Shown here: piece by piece, positions 1 to 8,271 of the stretch
Layout of the letters: each line of letters opens with the position of its first letter
How positions within the stretch are numbered: the stretch's first letter is position 1
Source of the DNA: a virus
DNA: 24,664 nt
Virus record (IMG/VR): IMGVR_UViG_3300025308_000344
Span: 1-24,664 of that record
Reading direction: 5' to 3' (one strand)
The notes under the pieces: generated by a model
What the model saw: only the letters and a program-made list of their open reading frames with translations
Told to the model about the DNA's origin: nothing
Databases searched by the model: none
Position numbers and translations under genes: made by a program

Positions 1-1152
1 TTATTTCTGCTCATTGGCTACTGGCTCTTGAATTTTATCGAGTGTATTTTTGCTGGCGGCAGATTTGAAATGATCATCCGTGACCTGCAAATAATGTTTT
101 GCCGCTACCAGTTGGCTATTTCCCATCCATGCACAGACTACATGCAGCGGGAATTTTTGCGTCAGCTCTGTTTCCCGGCTGCTCCGTAAATTCTGAAACA
201 GCTTTGGCCAAGGTTTCAATTGTGCTTTACAAATGATACGCTCAAAGGATGTGCGCAGATTAGAATTTTTCTTGCGGTACCGCGTAATCAAATACTCCGT
301 TCCAGCCGCCGCATGATCAAATGCTTCCTGCAGGTGCGGCAATAATTCAGGATAGATCGGCACTATGCGTATATCTTTACCTTGGTGGTGTTCGGTTTTC
401 GGGCTGTGGACAACCATTCTGGAACGCGCCCAATCAATATCTGCCCATCTGAGCCCCAAAACTTCTGAAGGACAACGCAGGCCACCGTATCTGCACAACG
501 CAAAAATTAACCGCCACTGCTGATCGGGACAGGCTTCCAATACTTTTTCTGATTCCTGTGTCGTTATAAAATACATTCTGGCTCGGTTAGGCTGTACTGC
601 CACCTTTACACCTTCAAACGGATTCTTTTCGATAATATCTTTGCGCATGGCGGCGCGAAAAAACTGCTTTGCAACGCCGCATCGCCGGCGCACGGTGTTA
701 TCGGCGAGATTCATCCTGATGAGCCCCAGTCTCCATGTATCGACGTCGCCAGCCGTTATATCACGCAGAATCTTATTTTCCCCGAAATATTCTATCAGAT
801 TATTGCGGACATGCACATAGGACATGCGGGTGCCGGGCTTGACATCAATTCGAGACTGAATATAGGCATCAATAAAGTTTTTTAGTGTAACAACTTGCCT
901 CTTGGGAATCAATCCAACAGCCGCAAGTTTATTGAGCATTACATCGCCCAGAGATGCCAGCCAGCGTGATATCTCCGGATCAGGCGAACAGCCTAAAAGA
1001 GCGCTGCTAAGCAGTGACTCAATCCTAATTTTTGTAAATTCTGCCATCCTCTGCGAGGCATGTCCCAGACGTATTGTTCTGCGTTTGCCGTCTGCACAAA
1101 CAAATTGTATACTTCGCCTGTTGTCAGACGAAGAGCGTGAAATACTTGCCAT
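1..1152 (-). CDS. int: Tyrosine recombinase (phage integrase)
   Basis: This 383-residue protein should cut and rejoin DNA at attachment sites to integrate and excise the prophage. Residues about 85-185 look like the SAM-like core-binding domain and about 190-360 the catalytic domain. Catalytic residues visible are Arg226 in YGGLRCPSE, Lys252 in SPKTEHH, Arg323 in FQNLRSS and the nucleophile Tyr354 in AAKHYLQ. The usual HxxR histidine is Gln320 and the second histidine position is Asn345 (WMGNSQ). From memory, this variant occurs in planctomycete integrases, so I do not read it as inactivation. The gene ends with TAA at the window's first base and lies downstream of the excisionase-like gene and the tail genes on the same strand. 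No attachment site is visible, so it probably lies left of the window. Family is confident. Confidence 0.93.
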   Translation of the reverse strand: MASISRSSSDNRRSIQFVCADGKRRTIRLGHASQRMAEFTKIRIESLLSSALLGCSPDPEISRWLASLGDVMLNKLAAVGLIPKRQVVTLKNFIDAYIQSRIDVKPGTRMSYVHVRNNLIEYFGENKILRDITAGDVDTWRLGLIRMNLADNTVRRRCGVAKQFFRAAMRKDIIEKNPFEGVKVAVQPNRARMYFITTQESEKVLEACPDQQWRLIFALCRYGGLRCPSEVLGLRWADIDWARSRMVVHSPKTEHHQGKDIRIVPIYPELLPHLQEAFDHAAAGTEYLITRYRKKNSNLRTSFERIICKAQLKPWPKLFQNLRSSRETELTQKFPLHVVCAWMGNSQLVAAKHYLQVTDDHFKSAASKNTLDKIQEPVANEQK

Positions 1153-1186
1153 AGCTTTTCAATCCACAAAAAAGGTGATTACAATT

Positions 1187-1387
1187 TCAAATCTGATAAT
1201 TTGAAAACTTCTTTTGCTGTTCGATATAGGCGACTAAATCCTGCGGGTCGTAGCGGACTAAGCGATTAATCCGAATAGATCTAATCTTGCCCTCCTTTGT
1301 GATTTGCCAGAGCGTCCTTGCAGATATGCAAAGTGCCTTAGCGGCCTCATTCACCGTTAAGAGCAGTGGTTTAGTTTCTGGAATCAT
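1187..1387 (-). CDS. Excisionase-like helix-turn-helix protein (MerR/AlpA type)
   Basis: The protein is 66 residues. It carries a winged helix-turn-helix of the excisionase/DUF helix_turn_helix_17 type: LTVNEAAKALCISARTLW followed by IRSIRINRLVRYDPQDLVAYI. Proteins like this bind attachment-site or promoter DNA and often steer integrases toward excision. I chose the ATG at 1387 because AAGGAGATATAAA precedes it directly; an upstream in-frame start 11 codons earlier lacks such a site. It lies 34 bases upstream of the integrase on the same strand, which fits a recombination-directionality role. That role is inferred from position and fold. Confidence 0.8.
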   Translation of the reverse strand: MIPETKPLLLTVNEAAKALCISARTLWQITKEGKIRSIRINRLVRYDPQDLVAYIEQQKKFSNYQI

Positions 1388-1516
1388 TTTATATCTCCTT
1401 AAAAAAGTTAATTGATACAACTGAATATGTTTTAGTGAGACAAGCCAACTCTGCGTGGTTTTCTCGTCTTTCCACCAGCCATCGGAGTCGCAAAGCCTTT
1501 CTATAAAATATCAAAC

Positions 1517-1912
1517 TTACCATTTATTCTCCGGACACTTTTCGGTTGTCAATGCCACCTTAGCCCAGAGCATACAGCCGCAATGCGGGCACCGCCAGCC
1601 ATCAACACAGGCAGAACATATCTGCCTTCGTTTGATATACGTTTCCTTATCAACAGTTTTGAAGCCGCCGCCACTCCATTTAATCATAGCCTTTGCGAAA
1701 TTCTCCGCCATCTGCGGAATGGTCGGTTTTTCAACGACAGATTTATGGTGTTTGGGTATAACTTTGTTTGATGTTGTAATAATTGCCTGTTCTTTAATCC
1801 AGCAGCCAAGCAGACAGCACCAGACTTTCTTTTCAGAAGCGTGCATACACATCCGGCACTCGGATATTTGTTCTGCGGTCATTACAGGTTTATTTTTTTT
1901 GTCGCAAATCAT
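1517..1912 (-). CDS. Cys-rich zinc-ribbon phage protein, function unknown
   Basis: A 131-residue soluble protein with two cysteine clusters. The first is around residues 17-38 (SECRMCMHASEKKVWCC, then LLGC). The second, near the C-terminus, reads CSACVDGWRCPHCGCMLW and then CPENKW. The C-terminal pattern (CxxC, CPxCGC, CP..KW) resembles a small zinc domain I remember at the ends of phage tail-operon proteins; its role there is unknown. The ATG at 1912 overlaps the upstream stop as ATGA and has GGAG five bases before it, so translation is probably coupled to the Cys-rich tail protein. A GTG two codons earlier is less likely. It is the last gene before the excisionase. Confidence 0.7.
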   Translation of the reverse strand: MICDKKNKPVMTAEQISECRMCMHASEKKVWCCLLGCWIKEQAIITTSNKVIPKHHKSVVEKPTIPQMAENFAKAMIKWSGGGFKTVDKETYIKRRQICSACVDGWRCPHCGCMLWAKVALTTEKCPENKW

Positions 1913-3234
1913 AAACACTCCATCAGCTTCCAGTAATCTTCCCAGTTTATTCCAAGAGGCGGCTCATCTGATGTTGTTGATGTATGGCCTTGAATACATA
2001 TATACTTTTTGCCATCAGAATTTGAAACAACTACACTTTGAGTAGTATATGATGTACCCGCCGACCAAATCTCCGGCTCAATAACTCCGGTAACATCTAT
2101 CAGCGTAACAGTACCACCATATCCTTGCGGTGATATAAGGTTGTTATTCTGGTCGCGGCAGCACCCACCAACAAGGCAATTTGAATATGAATTGGGTGGA
2201 CAGGGCAGACTGTAATCAGTAGCCCTGCAAGGCGGGCATCTTGAACAATAATCCGGATACTGCTGACAAAACTGAACCCCGTGGTTTGGCACAGAGTAAC
2301 TAAATGCCGTACCATAAATTCCGTAGTTACATTCTTCAAGCGTGGAAAAATTTATTTCTATTTGAACACCGTCAAAAGGAGATTGACCAGCGCCAATACA
2401 CACTCCATAATAGGTATCTCCATAAGGAATACCATAATTTGCTCTATCAATACGTTTTGTGAGAGTTTGCGTATCTGCACTGCCGCCGTTTATCGTCGAC
2501 GGGGTAATAAAAAAGGGTTTTCCTGCTACATCAGCCTCAAACCAGGCGCGACTGCTGGCGTAAGTCGCAGTTACAGGTGTGCATAGTGGATTTGTCGAAG
2601 CGTTCCAGAGACTTACCAATTGCTGCGCAACGGTATCTCTATTTGTTGATGTTGCGGTATATGTAATCGTATGCGAGGCTGAATTATCTGCATTTGTAAC
2701 AGTAAGGATAAACTGGTCGCCGGATTGGACATTAGCCGCTAAATAATCCTCATATTGCTTTGCTTTGGCACGGCCTCCTGCCCAACTCATATTATCGCAC
2801 CCATAGCCCGGGTCGTTATTCTGGCCCAAACAAAAGCATTTATCTTCAAGTTCTTCGATAATTGTATCATCGCTGCATCTGCGAATACCCTTTATGTGGA
2901 CAACTATCTGATTTGGGACGAAACCTGCCTCCCAGCCACAACCGTAATCACCCAGGCTGTTATCACATTCATCAAACCAAACGCCACAGCAGGTATCAGG
3001 GATAGTCAGTTTAAAATAACCGCCATTTTCCCAGTCAATACACGCATAATAAGTATCATCACAAGTACCATCGTTTATTATCACCCTTACCTGCCCGGCG
3101 TGGTCGCCGGATTCCATCAGACATCCTTTGTACTGACAACTGCGGCAGGTTGTACTCGTATTAAAGTACACCAGATAGAACCCTGAATCTGACTGGGAAG
3201 TATAAAACTTTACGCAGCCATCTAACACAGGCAT
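1909..3234 (-). CDS. Cys-rich distal tail protein with C-terminal carbohydrate-binding-like module
   Basis: A 441-residue protein with about 27 cysteines, many in close pairs (TTCRSC, DTCCG, CFC, CSRCPPC, GGCC). This suggests a disulfide- or metal-stabilised extracellular structure. The last 60 residues (IWSAGTSYTTQ, KKYICIQGHTS, then NWEDYW) match the CBM5/12-like pattern W.aGt.Y...v....kkY.c...Ht......W..yW seen in chitinases and phage tail fibres. A glycan-binding, receptor-recognition role at the tail tip is therefore likely but inferred. I chose the ATG at 3234 because it overlaps the upstream TAA as TAATG; 32 more upstream codons are open but would overlap the previous gene heavily. It follows other tail genes and precedes the zinc protein. 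Confidence 0.7.
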   Translation of the reverse strand: MPVLDGCVKFYTSQSDSGFYLVYFNTSTTCRSCQYKGCLMESGDHAGQVRVIINDGTCDDTYYACIDWENGGYFKLTIPDTCCGVWFDECDNSLGDYGCGWEAGFVPNQIVVHIKGIRRCSDDTIIEELEDKCFCLGQNNDPGYGCDNMSWAGGRAKAKQYEDYLAANVQSGDQFILTVTNADNSASHTITYTATSTNRDTVAQQLVSLWNASTNPLCTPVTATYASSRAWFEADVAGKPFFITPSTINGGSADTQTLTKRIDRANYGIPYGDTYYGVCIGAGQSPFDGVQIEINFSTLEECNYGIYGTAFSYSVPNHGVQFCQQYPDYCSRCPPCRATDYSLPCPPNSYSNCLVGGCCRDQNNNLISPQGYGGTVTLIDVTGVIEPEIWSAGTSYTTQSVVVSNSDGKKYICIQGHTSTTSDEPPLGINWEDYWKLMECL

Positions 3235-4133
3235 TATGAACACCCCGCTATTTTCAATTTCAGTACATTGCCGGCATCGACCGGCTGGAAGAATTGACCT
3301 GTGTAAATAGTCTGGAAAATCTGCGTGCAATACCAGGAATACGTTGTTACATAAGTCTGATAGTTATATTCAGGATACTTTGCTATAAATACTGTATTAC
3401 CAGTATTTAACGAAGGTATGCAATTATTAAGGTTGCCGCCGCTGCCAACGATAATACATTTAACAGCGAGAAGACCTTCACCATATTGGCCGGGAGGGTC
3501 TATTAACATACCAATTGAATTGTATCTCTGAACATAAAGAGTTGACCCGCTGGGATATGAATAGACTCGAGCGCGAACGATTGATGTGTTGTCAGTCCCT
3601 AATTTTACAATCGCCCATTTTAATCCTGTGCCAGCCTCTTTCCAGAGTATTGAGACTGCGCCGCTTGGTGTGCTGTTTAAATAGGCATATCCGTAATCCT
3701 TGATGTCGGCAAACATATTAGATTCATCAATTACATTTATCTGTACCGGACTGGCTCCATAGACCAAAGCCCTGCCAATTGAGCCGTGTGGTATGGGTTC
3801 TTCACAAATAACAAAGCGTCCACCACTGTGTGCAGCGATATTCGGTATATCGCCAACCAATACAACCTTGTTTTTGAACTGCGGCAGAGCATCGGCATCC
3901 ACCGGACTGAAAACTACATCAGAAATCCCAAGAATTCCAAATCTGTCAATATCTGCGTATGAACTGTTGTTTTTAATATAAACAGAATTAGAATTGCTAT
4001 CCTGACCTGTACCATCTCCGCCGCTGGTCTTGTTCCGCTGATAGGCTTCCGCCGTTTCGAGCATCGCGTTGTACGCTCTTGCCGGTATAGCAAGCCTTTG
4101 ACCGGCCTGAACTCTTTTGAAGCTATCAGCCAT
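3234..4133 (-). CDS. Phage tail-region structural protein, function unknown
   Basis: A 299-residue protein opening MADSFKRVQAGQRLAIPARAYN. From memory, this N-terminal block (FKRV..GQ.L.IPA.AYN) recurs in proteins at this place in planctomycete prophages; I know no assigned function. The rest is Gly/Ser/Thr/Asn-rich with many predicted beta segments, typical of a tail-tip or fibre component. Residues 36-50 are a low-complexity Gly/Asp/Ser/Asn linker. It starts two bases after the upstream stop and shares the A of TAATG with the next gene, so it is translationally coupled on both sides. No signal peptide or membrane segment is visible. Confidence 0.7.
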   Translation of the reverse strand: MADSFKRVQAGQRLAIPARAYNAMLETAEAYQRNKTSGGDGTGQDSNSNSVYIKNNSSYADIDRFGILGISDVVFSPVDADALPQFKNKVVLVGDIPNIAAHSGGRFVICEEPIPHGSIGRALVYGASPVQINVIDESNMFADIKDYGYAYLNSTPSGAVSILWKEAGTGLKWAIVKLGTDNTSIVRARVYSYPSGSTLYVQRYNSIGMLIDPPGQYGEGLLAVKCIIVGSGGNLNNCIPSLNTGNTVFIAKYPEYNYQTYVTTYSWYCTQIFQTIYTGQFFQPVDAGNVLKLKIAGCS

Positions 4134-4135
4134 TT

Positions 4136-4936
4136 TTAAATTCCCAGCCCGCCAAAATTGCCATACTCATAAACCTGTTCAATATAGACGGCAACAGGCT
4201 TTTTAATCAGAACCTTTGCGTTTGTGTCAGTATCATTGTCATATCTGACCCACAGATATTCCCATCCCTTTTTCGCGATGTTTGTAATTGAGCCGATTGT
4301 TTTGCCTGTAATATTCGGACTTGCTGAAAATTTAAAAGTCATTTCCCAATCGCCGCGATTGCCGCGCTTTGAGCCGGATGCCCCCATAAACAAAACTTCT
4401 CCCGCACTATACCCACCCCAGGAGCTGTTATTGACCTTGCCGGTGAGAGCAAAAAGAGTCTGTTTGTAGGTTGGTGTTACAACGCCGGTAGAAAAAATAT
4501 AAGTATCCGACCATGTGAACACAGGCACTGTAATATCGCAGCCATTTACGCTGTTATTGTCAACGCAAATAGCGCCATCAAACACAGGTGCGGTCTTGCC
4601 CGATGGAGCGTACCTGCTGATAGTTGACAGGCTTTGCGTAATGTGCTGCGTACCGCCGCCAGTTTCAAAAGAAAAGTTGGACTCATTAGGGTTTTGCTGA
4701 TTATTAGACATACCATACTTGGCAACACCTTCCCAAATCGTCTGTGCAATTTGAGCAACTTCGCACGATACTTTCGGTAAATCATTCCAGGTAGAAGGCG
4801 CGGTTGTTCCGAGTATCGAAAGCGCAGCGGCATCATCGTCTGTATTCTGGATAATGTATTCAACCTGTGCGCTTCCGCTTTGTGAACTAACTAATTGACG
4901 GCCAAGATATTTTTCTTCGCAAGTTACATCCGGCAT
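4136..4936 (-). CDS. Putative distal tail or baseplate protein
   Basis: A 266-residue protein (MPDVTCEEKYLGRQLVSSQS start) just downstream of the tape measure gene. That is where siphoviruses encode the distal tail and tail-tip proteins. The sequence is beta-rich, with a central block (ETGGGTQHITQSLSTISRYA) and a C-terminal half containing WGGYSAGEVLFMGASGSKRG and WEYLWVRYD. I do not recognise a named domain, so the call rests on gene order and composition. Its ATG overlaps the tape measure stop as TAATG, indicating coupled translation. A collar or fibre-anchor role is possible. Confidence 0.65.
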   Translation of the reverse strand: MPDVTCEEKYLGRQLVSSQSGSAQVEYIIQNTDDDAAALSILGTTAPSTWNDLPKVSCEVAQIAQTIWEGVAKYGMSNNQQNPNESNFSFETGGGTQHITQSLSTISRYAPSGKTAPVFDGAICVDNNSVNGCDITVPVFTWSDTYIFSTGVVTPTYKQTLFALTGKVNNSSWGGYSAGEVLFMGASGSKRGNRGDWEMTFKFSASPNITGKTIGSITNIAKKGWEYLWVRYDNDTDTNAKVLIKKPVAVYIEQVYEYGNFGGLGI

Positions 4937-6870
4937 TAGACGAACTCCTCGCCACTATCTTCGGTATTATCAGCTATTTCTGCGGTGTTTTTGGCAGTCT
5001 CCTGGGAAGCGGCTGCAATCTTTTGCATTACACCGCCAGCGCCAAGCCCTGATAATCCGGATGCACTGAATGTTCCAACTGCTGTAGCACCGCCAGCCGC
5101 AACCGCATCGCTAAACTTCGGAGGTACTTTCGGCAGAGCAGGAGCTTTTCCCGCCGCCGGCTCTGCGGCTTTTGCGAGCGATGATTGCCACTGGCTCTTT
5201 GCTTTGTCAAGTTCCGCACCAACAGCCGCGAGCCTATCTGCCGCTTCCTTGTCGTTTGCAGCCAAATCATTCGCATACGACTGAGCGGTTGTGTTCACAT
5301 TGTTTTGATACGCCGATGATGCGTTTGAGTGAGAGTTTGTTCTGTCTTTTTCAATGTCGGAATATGCTTTGTTGTTCTCAGATTCCCTGTCAGCCTTGTC
5401 CTGTGCAAGCTGGTCATCAACATAGCCTTTGGCAAACGTATCATCAAATTTGGGATTGAGCAGCTTCTGCCACCAGATATAAATGCCCATCAATTTCCTG
5501 ACGCACCAATCTGACACATTCGCAAAAACAGATTTAAAACCTATCCATGCCGTTTTCAGAAAAGCAACCGTTTCAATCCAGGCAACCTTAATGCCATAGA
5601 CAGCTGTATCCCAAACTAAAACCATCGAATATCCGATTCCGTTCCAGTATTCCAAAAACTTGTTTTTGAATGAAAGCCATATCTCAAGCAATACCTGCTT
5701 ACCTTTCAAAAATTCCATCTTCAAGGTTAGCCACAGGATTTGAGCGGCAAGTGTAATATCACCCTTTGCGAGCGCCTGACTGATGCCGTTAAATGCCTTT
5801 GTCGCATCCTGCTTCAATTCAACAAACCTCTCGCCAAGCCAGGCGAGTAACTTGCCACCATATCCACTGAAATACAGAAACGCCCCAACACCTGCGGTAA
5901 GTGCGGTGACAATCATTCCGAGCGGAGAGAGTATGAACAGCAGCACCGTTTTGAGTACCGCAAAAGCGCCGATAACGATGGAGAGGATTTTCGCAGAAAA
6001 CGTCATCGCAAGTCCGAGTGCATAGAACGCTGCGCCAGCCGCTGTAATACCGGCCCCGACATACAGCGCCATTACAACAACTCCCTTGTTAATTTTAATC
6101 CACTCCGTTATCTTAGCCACGACCGCAACTATTTTATCGGCCATATCGGTCAATATGGGAATAAGAGCCGCTCCAACCCGAAACAATTCCATTTTCATAA
6201 CAGCGGTAAGTTTTTTCAGTTCATCGTGAAATACCGATGCCGCCTCGGCATCCTGTGTACTCATAATCAGGCCGAGCCGATGAGCTTCCTCGATTAGTGC
6301 GTTTATGCCGCCTTTGCCTTTAGCAAATATCGGCAGCAGCTCTGTACCAGCTTTTCCGAATATCTTCATCGCCAGCGCAGCTCTATCCGTTGGATTTTTG
6401 AGCGAGCCGATACGGTCGGCCAATTCAATGAATTGCCGGTCAGGCGACATTGAGTTTAATTCTTTCGCCGTAAGTCCAAGTTGGCCAAACGCTTCAGCGG
6501 CTGTTTTTAGCCCGCCGCCTGCCGCAAATAGATTTTTCTGCATGAACCGGATGCCCTTAGCGACATCTTCAATGCTGCCCTCCGTTTGACTTGCGACATA
6601 GCCAAGTCCGCTGAGAGCCTCTACGCTCATTCCTGTCTTTGTCGCCATATCAGAAAGGGTATCGCCCATCGCCGCCGCCTTTATAGAAGCGCCCGCAAGA
6701 GCGCCAACGATTGAGGCACCGGCAAGCATTGTCCTGCGACCCATTGCAGATACGGTTGAACCCCATGAACGAAGTGATTTCTCGGCAGAACGAAGACCGC
6801 GAATAAGCGGATTCTTATCTACGAATATCTCGACATACGCTCGACCTGCTTTTATTGCACCAGTACTCAT
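4936..6870 (-). CDS. Tape measure protein (tail length determinant)
   Basis: A 644-residue protein. It opens with a typical tape measure N-terminus: AGRAYVEIFVDKNPLIRGL, RSAEKSLRSWGSTVSAMGRR, then Gly/Ala helices. Residues about 70-220 carry the phage tail tape measure pattern (MGDTLSDMATKTGMSVEALS, RQFIELADRI, GTELLPIFAKG). A hydrophobic stretch spans about residues 263-336, and the C-terminal part is helical and Ala/Asp/Lys-rich. It sets tail tube length and helps eject DNA. At the usual 0.15 nm per residue the tail would be about 95-100 nm, a rough inference. GGGAG lies five bases before the ATG. A heptamer inverted repeat lies immediately upstream. Confidence 0.93.
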   Translation of the reverse strand: MSTGAIKAGRAYVEIFVDKNPLIRGLRSAEKSLRSWGSTVSAMGRRTMLAGASIVGALAGASIKAAAMGDTLSDMATKTGMSVEALSGLGYVASQTEGSIEDVAKGIRFMQKNLFAAGGGLKTAAEAFGQLGLTAKELNSMSPDRQFIELADRIGSLKNPTDRAALAMKIFGKAGTELLPIFAKGKGGINALIEEAHRLGLIMSTQDAEAASVFHDELKKLTAVMKMELFRVGAALIPILTDMADKIVAVVAKITEWIKINKGVVVMALYVGAGITAAGAAFYALGLAMTFSAKILSIVIGAFAVLKTVLLFILSPLGMIVTALTAGVGAFLYFSGYGGKLLAWLGERFVELKQDATKAFNGISQALAKGDITLAAQILWLTLKMEFLKGKQVLLEIWLSFKNKFLEYWNGIGYSMVLVWDTAVYGIKVAWIETVAFLKTAWIGFKSVFANVSDWCVRKLMGIYIWWQKLLNPKFDDTFAKGYVDDQLAQDKADRESENNKAYSDIEKDRTNSHSNASSAYQNNVNTTAQSYANDLAANDKEAADRLAAVGAELDKAKSQWQSSLAKAAEPAAGKAPALPKVPPKFSDAVAAGGATAVGTFSASGLSGLGAGGVMQKIAAASQETAKNTAEIADNTEDSGEEFV

Positions 6871-6893
6871 TTCGCTCCCTTCGGTCGCTCAAT

Positions 6894-6963
6894 AGTTATC
6901 AGCTATCAGTCCTCAGTCTTCAGCAAATTCTTTTCACTGAAAGCTGATGTCTGAAGACTGACC
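6894..6963. repeat. Inverted array of 7-base repeats (CTGANNN family), site 1
   Basis: Two arrays of degenerate heptamers face each other. The left array, 6894-6924, reads AGTTATC, AGCTATC, AGTCCTC, AGTCTTC. The right array, 6936-6963, reads ACTGAAA, GCTGATG, TCTGAAG, ACTGACC. A perfect 11-base inverted repeat pairs 6913-6923 with 6951-6961. The element fills the gap between the second chaperone ORF and the tape measure gene. It also supplies the last codons and TGA stop of that chaperone ORF. Confidence 0.85.
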
Positions 6964-7239
6964 GCTGCAATTAATTCCTTTAAACGCTTCACGAAGTATT
7001 CCAATATTCTCTCGCGTCACCAGGACTGAATCCTTTTTGACAGAGTAGTAAGGATTAAAGTCGGTTGGCTTGAATACCTTACTCTTCTTCGGGTCGCGGT
7101 TTATATTTGCCAGTAATGCCATAAGATTAGAAGCCCTCGACCATGCATCACGGCCTGCGCCCTCTGACATCCACAGAAGCTCCCGCAAAGTAAGACCGCC
7201 AGGGTCAACGCCTATCGCGCCGGCTAACTGATAAATCAA
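6934..7239 (-). CDS. Tail assembly chaperone, downstream ORF (lambda T-like position)
   Basis: A 101-residue product between the first chaperone and the tape measure gene, which is the place of the second tail chaperone ORF. The blocks GGLTLRELLWMSEGAGRDAW and NRDPKKSKVFKPTDFNPY recall a small conserved family I associate with planctomycete prophages. The ORF lies in the -1 frame relative to the preceding gene. The only start is a TTG whose TTGA overlaps the upstream stop. The frame stays open further upstream (NESASGTGQDTWEL), so a -1 frameshift fusion as in lambda G-GT is possible. I found no canonical XXXYYYZ heptamer near the overlap. The last ten residues (GQSSDISFQ region) come from the heptamer repeat. 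Confidence 0.75.
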   Translation of the reverse strand: MIYQLAGAIGVDPGGLTLRELLWMSEGAGRDAWSRASNLMALLANINRDPKKSKVFKPTDFNPYYSVKKDSVLVTRENIGILREAFKGINCSGQSSDISFQ

Positions 7240-7670
7240 TTCCCAAGTATCCTGGCCAGTTCCGCTTGCGGATTCATTGCATCGAGCTTCATTCTTACGT
7301 TCTCTATTGCCATCTCTATCATTGTCTTCTGCGCGGCTACAGCCCTGGCTCTGTCCGGCCTGCCGCGCTTTTGGAAAAAATCTACAAGTTCCTCATAGAG
7401 AGCTGTTTGAGCGGCAAGGATAGCATCGCCGCCCAGCGCACGACCAAAGTCGACATCAGTAACGCCGAGAGCATCCGCCTGCGGTTTGATTAAACAGTAC
7501 ACAACATCGCAGAGCAGAATCTCATCGGTGCCAAGACGTGTCAAGAGAGGTGGTTCTCCCGCCTCCGGTTCGACAAGATTGACACCAAGTAAATCTCGCA
7601 CGCGTTTTACACTGTCGATTGTCATTGCAACCGACCACGTCTTGCCGGCATTATCAGTAAATGCTTTCAT
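7236..7670 (-). CDS. Tail assembly chaperone, upstream ORF (lambda G-like position)
   Basis: A 144-residue protein starting MKAFTDNAGKTWSVAMTIDS. The pattern resembles phage tail chaperones that bind the tape measure while the tail polymerises. It has a short beta start (TWSVAMTIDSVKRVRDLLGV), a central DxxLLCDVVYCLIKPQADAL segment and a C-terminal helix rich in Ala/Arg/Met (RARAVAAQKTMIEMAIENVR). The assignment rests on order (tail tube, this gene, T-like ORF, tape measure) and size. GGATGGAATAAA precedes the ATG. Its TGA is embedded in the TTGA start of the next ORF. Confidence 0.78.
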   Translation of the reverse strand: MKAFTDNAGKTWSVAMTIDSVKRVRDLLGVNLVEPEAGEPPLLTRLGTDEILLCDVVYCLIKPQADALGVTDVDFGRALGGDAILAAQTALYEELVDFFQKRGRPDRARAVAAQKTMIEMAIENVRMKLDAMNPQAELARILGN

Positions 7671-7722
7671 TTTATTCCATCCTGTCTTTTAGAAACTCTA
7701 AAACAAAAAGAAGTTTTGTATC

Positions 7723-7792
7723 TCGTGAAGCGTATCTCGTTGTTTTTCGCTTCACACTTCACGCCTCACGCTTCACGAACGACGAAATACGC
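7723..7792. repeat. Inverted array of 7-base repeats (CTTCACG family), site 2
   Basis: Four consecutive heptamers at 7750-7777 read CTTCACA, CTTCACG, CCTCACG, CTTCACG. An opposing copy lies at 7723-7732 (TCGTGAAGCG), which is perfectly complementary to 7769-7778. A second nested pairing, with one mismatch, joins 7731-7740 to 7783-7792. The 126-base gap between the tail tube gene and the chaperone gene is largely this element. The sequence differs from sites 1 and 3 but the 7-base period is the same. Confidence 0.82.
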
Positions 7793-7796
7793 CTGA

Positions 7797-8249
7797 CTAT
7801 ACACCATCAATTGCCCACGCCTTATACGTCGTCAGCTTGGCGGTGATATTGTACTTGATAGCCTCGGTGAGCGTTTCGTCACGACTGAACTCTGTAATAG
7901 ACCAATCGCCAACGGGACCTTCCACTCCGGTAGTTGCCTTTGCTCCGGTCAGTACGGCAAGTCCAATCGCGCTATTGGCAAGCCACGCAGTCCTGAGTGC
8001 TATCAGTCCGGCATCACCGGCCTTTGCAACTAAGCCAAATGACACTTCAGCCTCCTTGAGCGTTGGCGCTATCGCTTTCCAGCCGGAATTTGCGCGGGTA
8101 GTAATATCCGCATCGCTGGTGCTGATTTTTAGAGATACATCCTGAATGCGATCTAAAGTTAGCGTAAACGCAGTTAACGCCGAACCCAACGTTGCGTTAT
8201 AATACAGTTTTGCATCGATACCGAGCATGAAATCAGGTGTTGTTGCCAT
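7797..8249 (-). CDS. Major tail (tail tube) protein
   Basis: A 150-residue protein with a recognisable tail tube pattern. It has an early beta block (DAKLYYNATLGSALTAF), the motif VSLKISTSDADITTRANSGW, then LKEAEVSFGLVAKAGDAGLI and a late strand (TLTEAIKYNITAKLTTYKAW). The DVTxxxxxxxaDvTTRann.GW block is one I know from single-domain tail tube proteins of siphoviruses in planctomycete prophages. These form stacked hexameric rings around the tape measure. The ribosome site is AAGGAATTTAAA. It follows the gp10-like gene by 22 bases and precedes the chaperones. Confidence 0.87.
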   Translation of the reverse strand: MATTPDFMLGIDAKLYYNATLGSALTAFTLTLDRIQDVSLKISTSDADITTRANSGWKAIAPTLKEAEVSFGLVAKAGDAGLIALRTAWLANSAIGLAVLTGAKATTGVEGPVGDWSITEFSRDETLTEAIKYNITAKLTTYKAWAIDGV

Positions 8250-8271
8250 TTTAAATTCCTTATAAAAAAAA

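Noticed and set aside
7236-7330. Canonical -1 slippery heptamer between the chaperone ORFs
   Set aside because: No XXXYYYZ in the correct frame was found by eye; GGGAA near the stop is not in the required phase.
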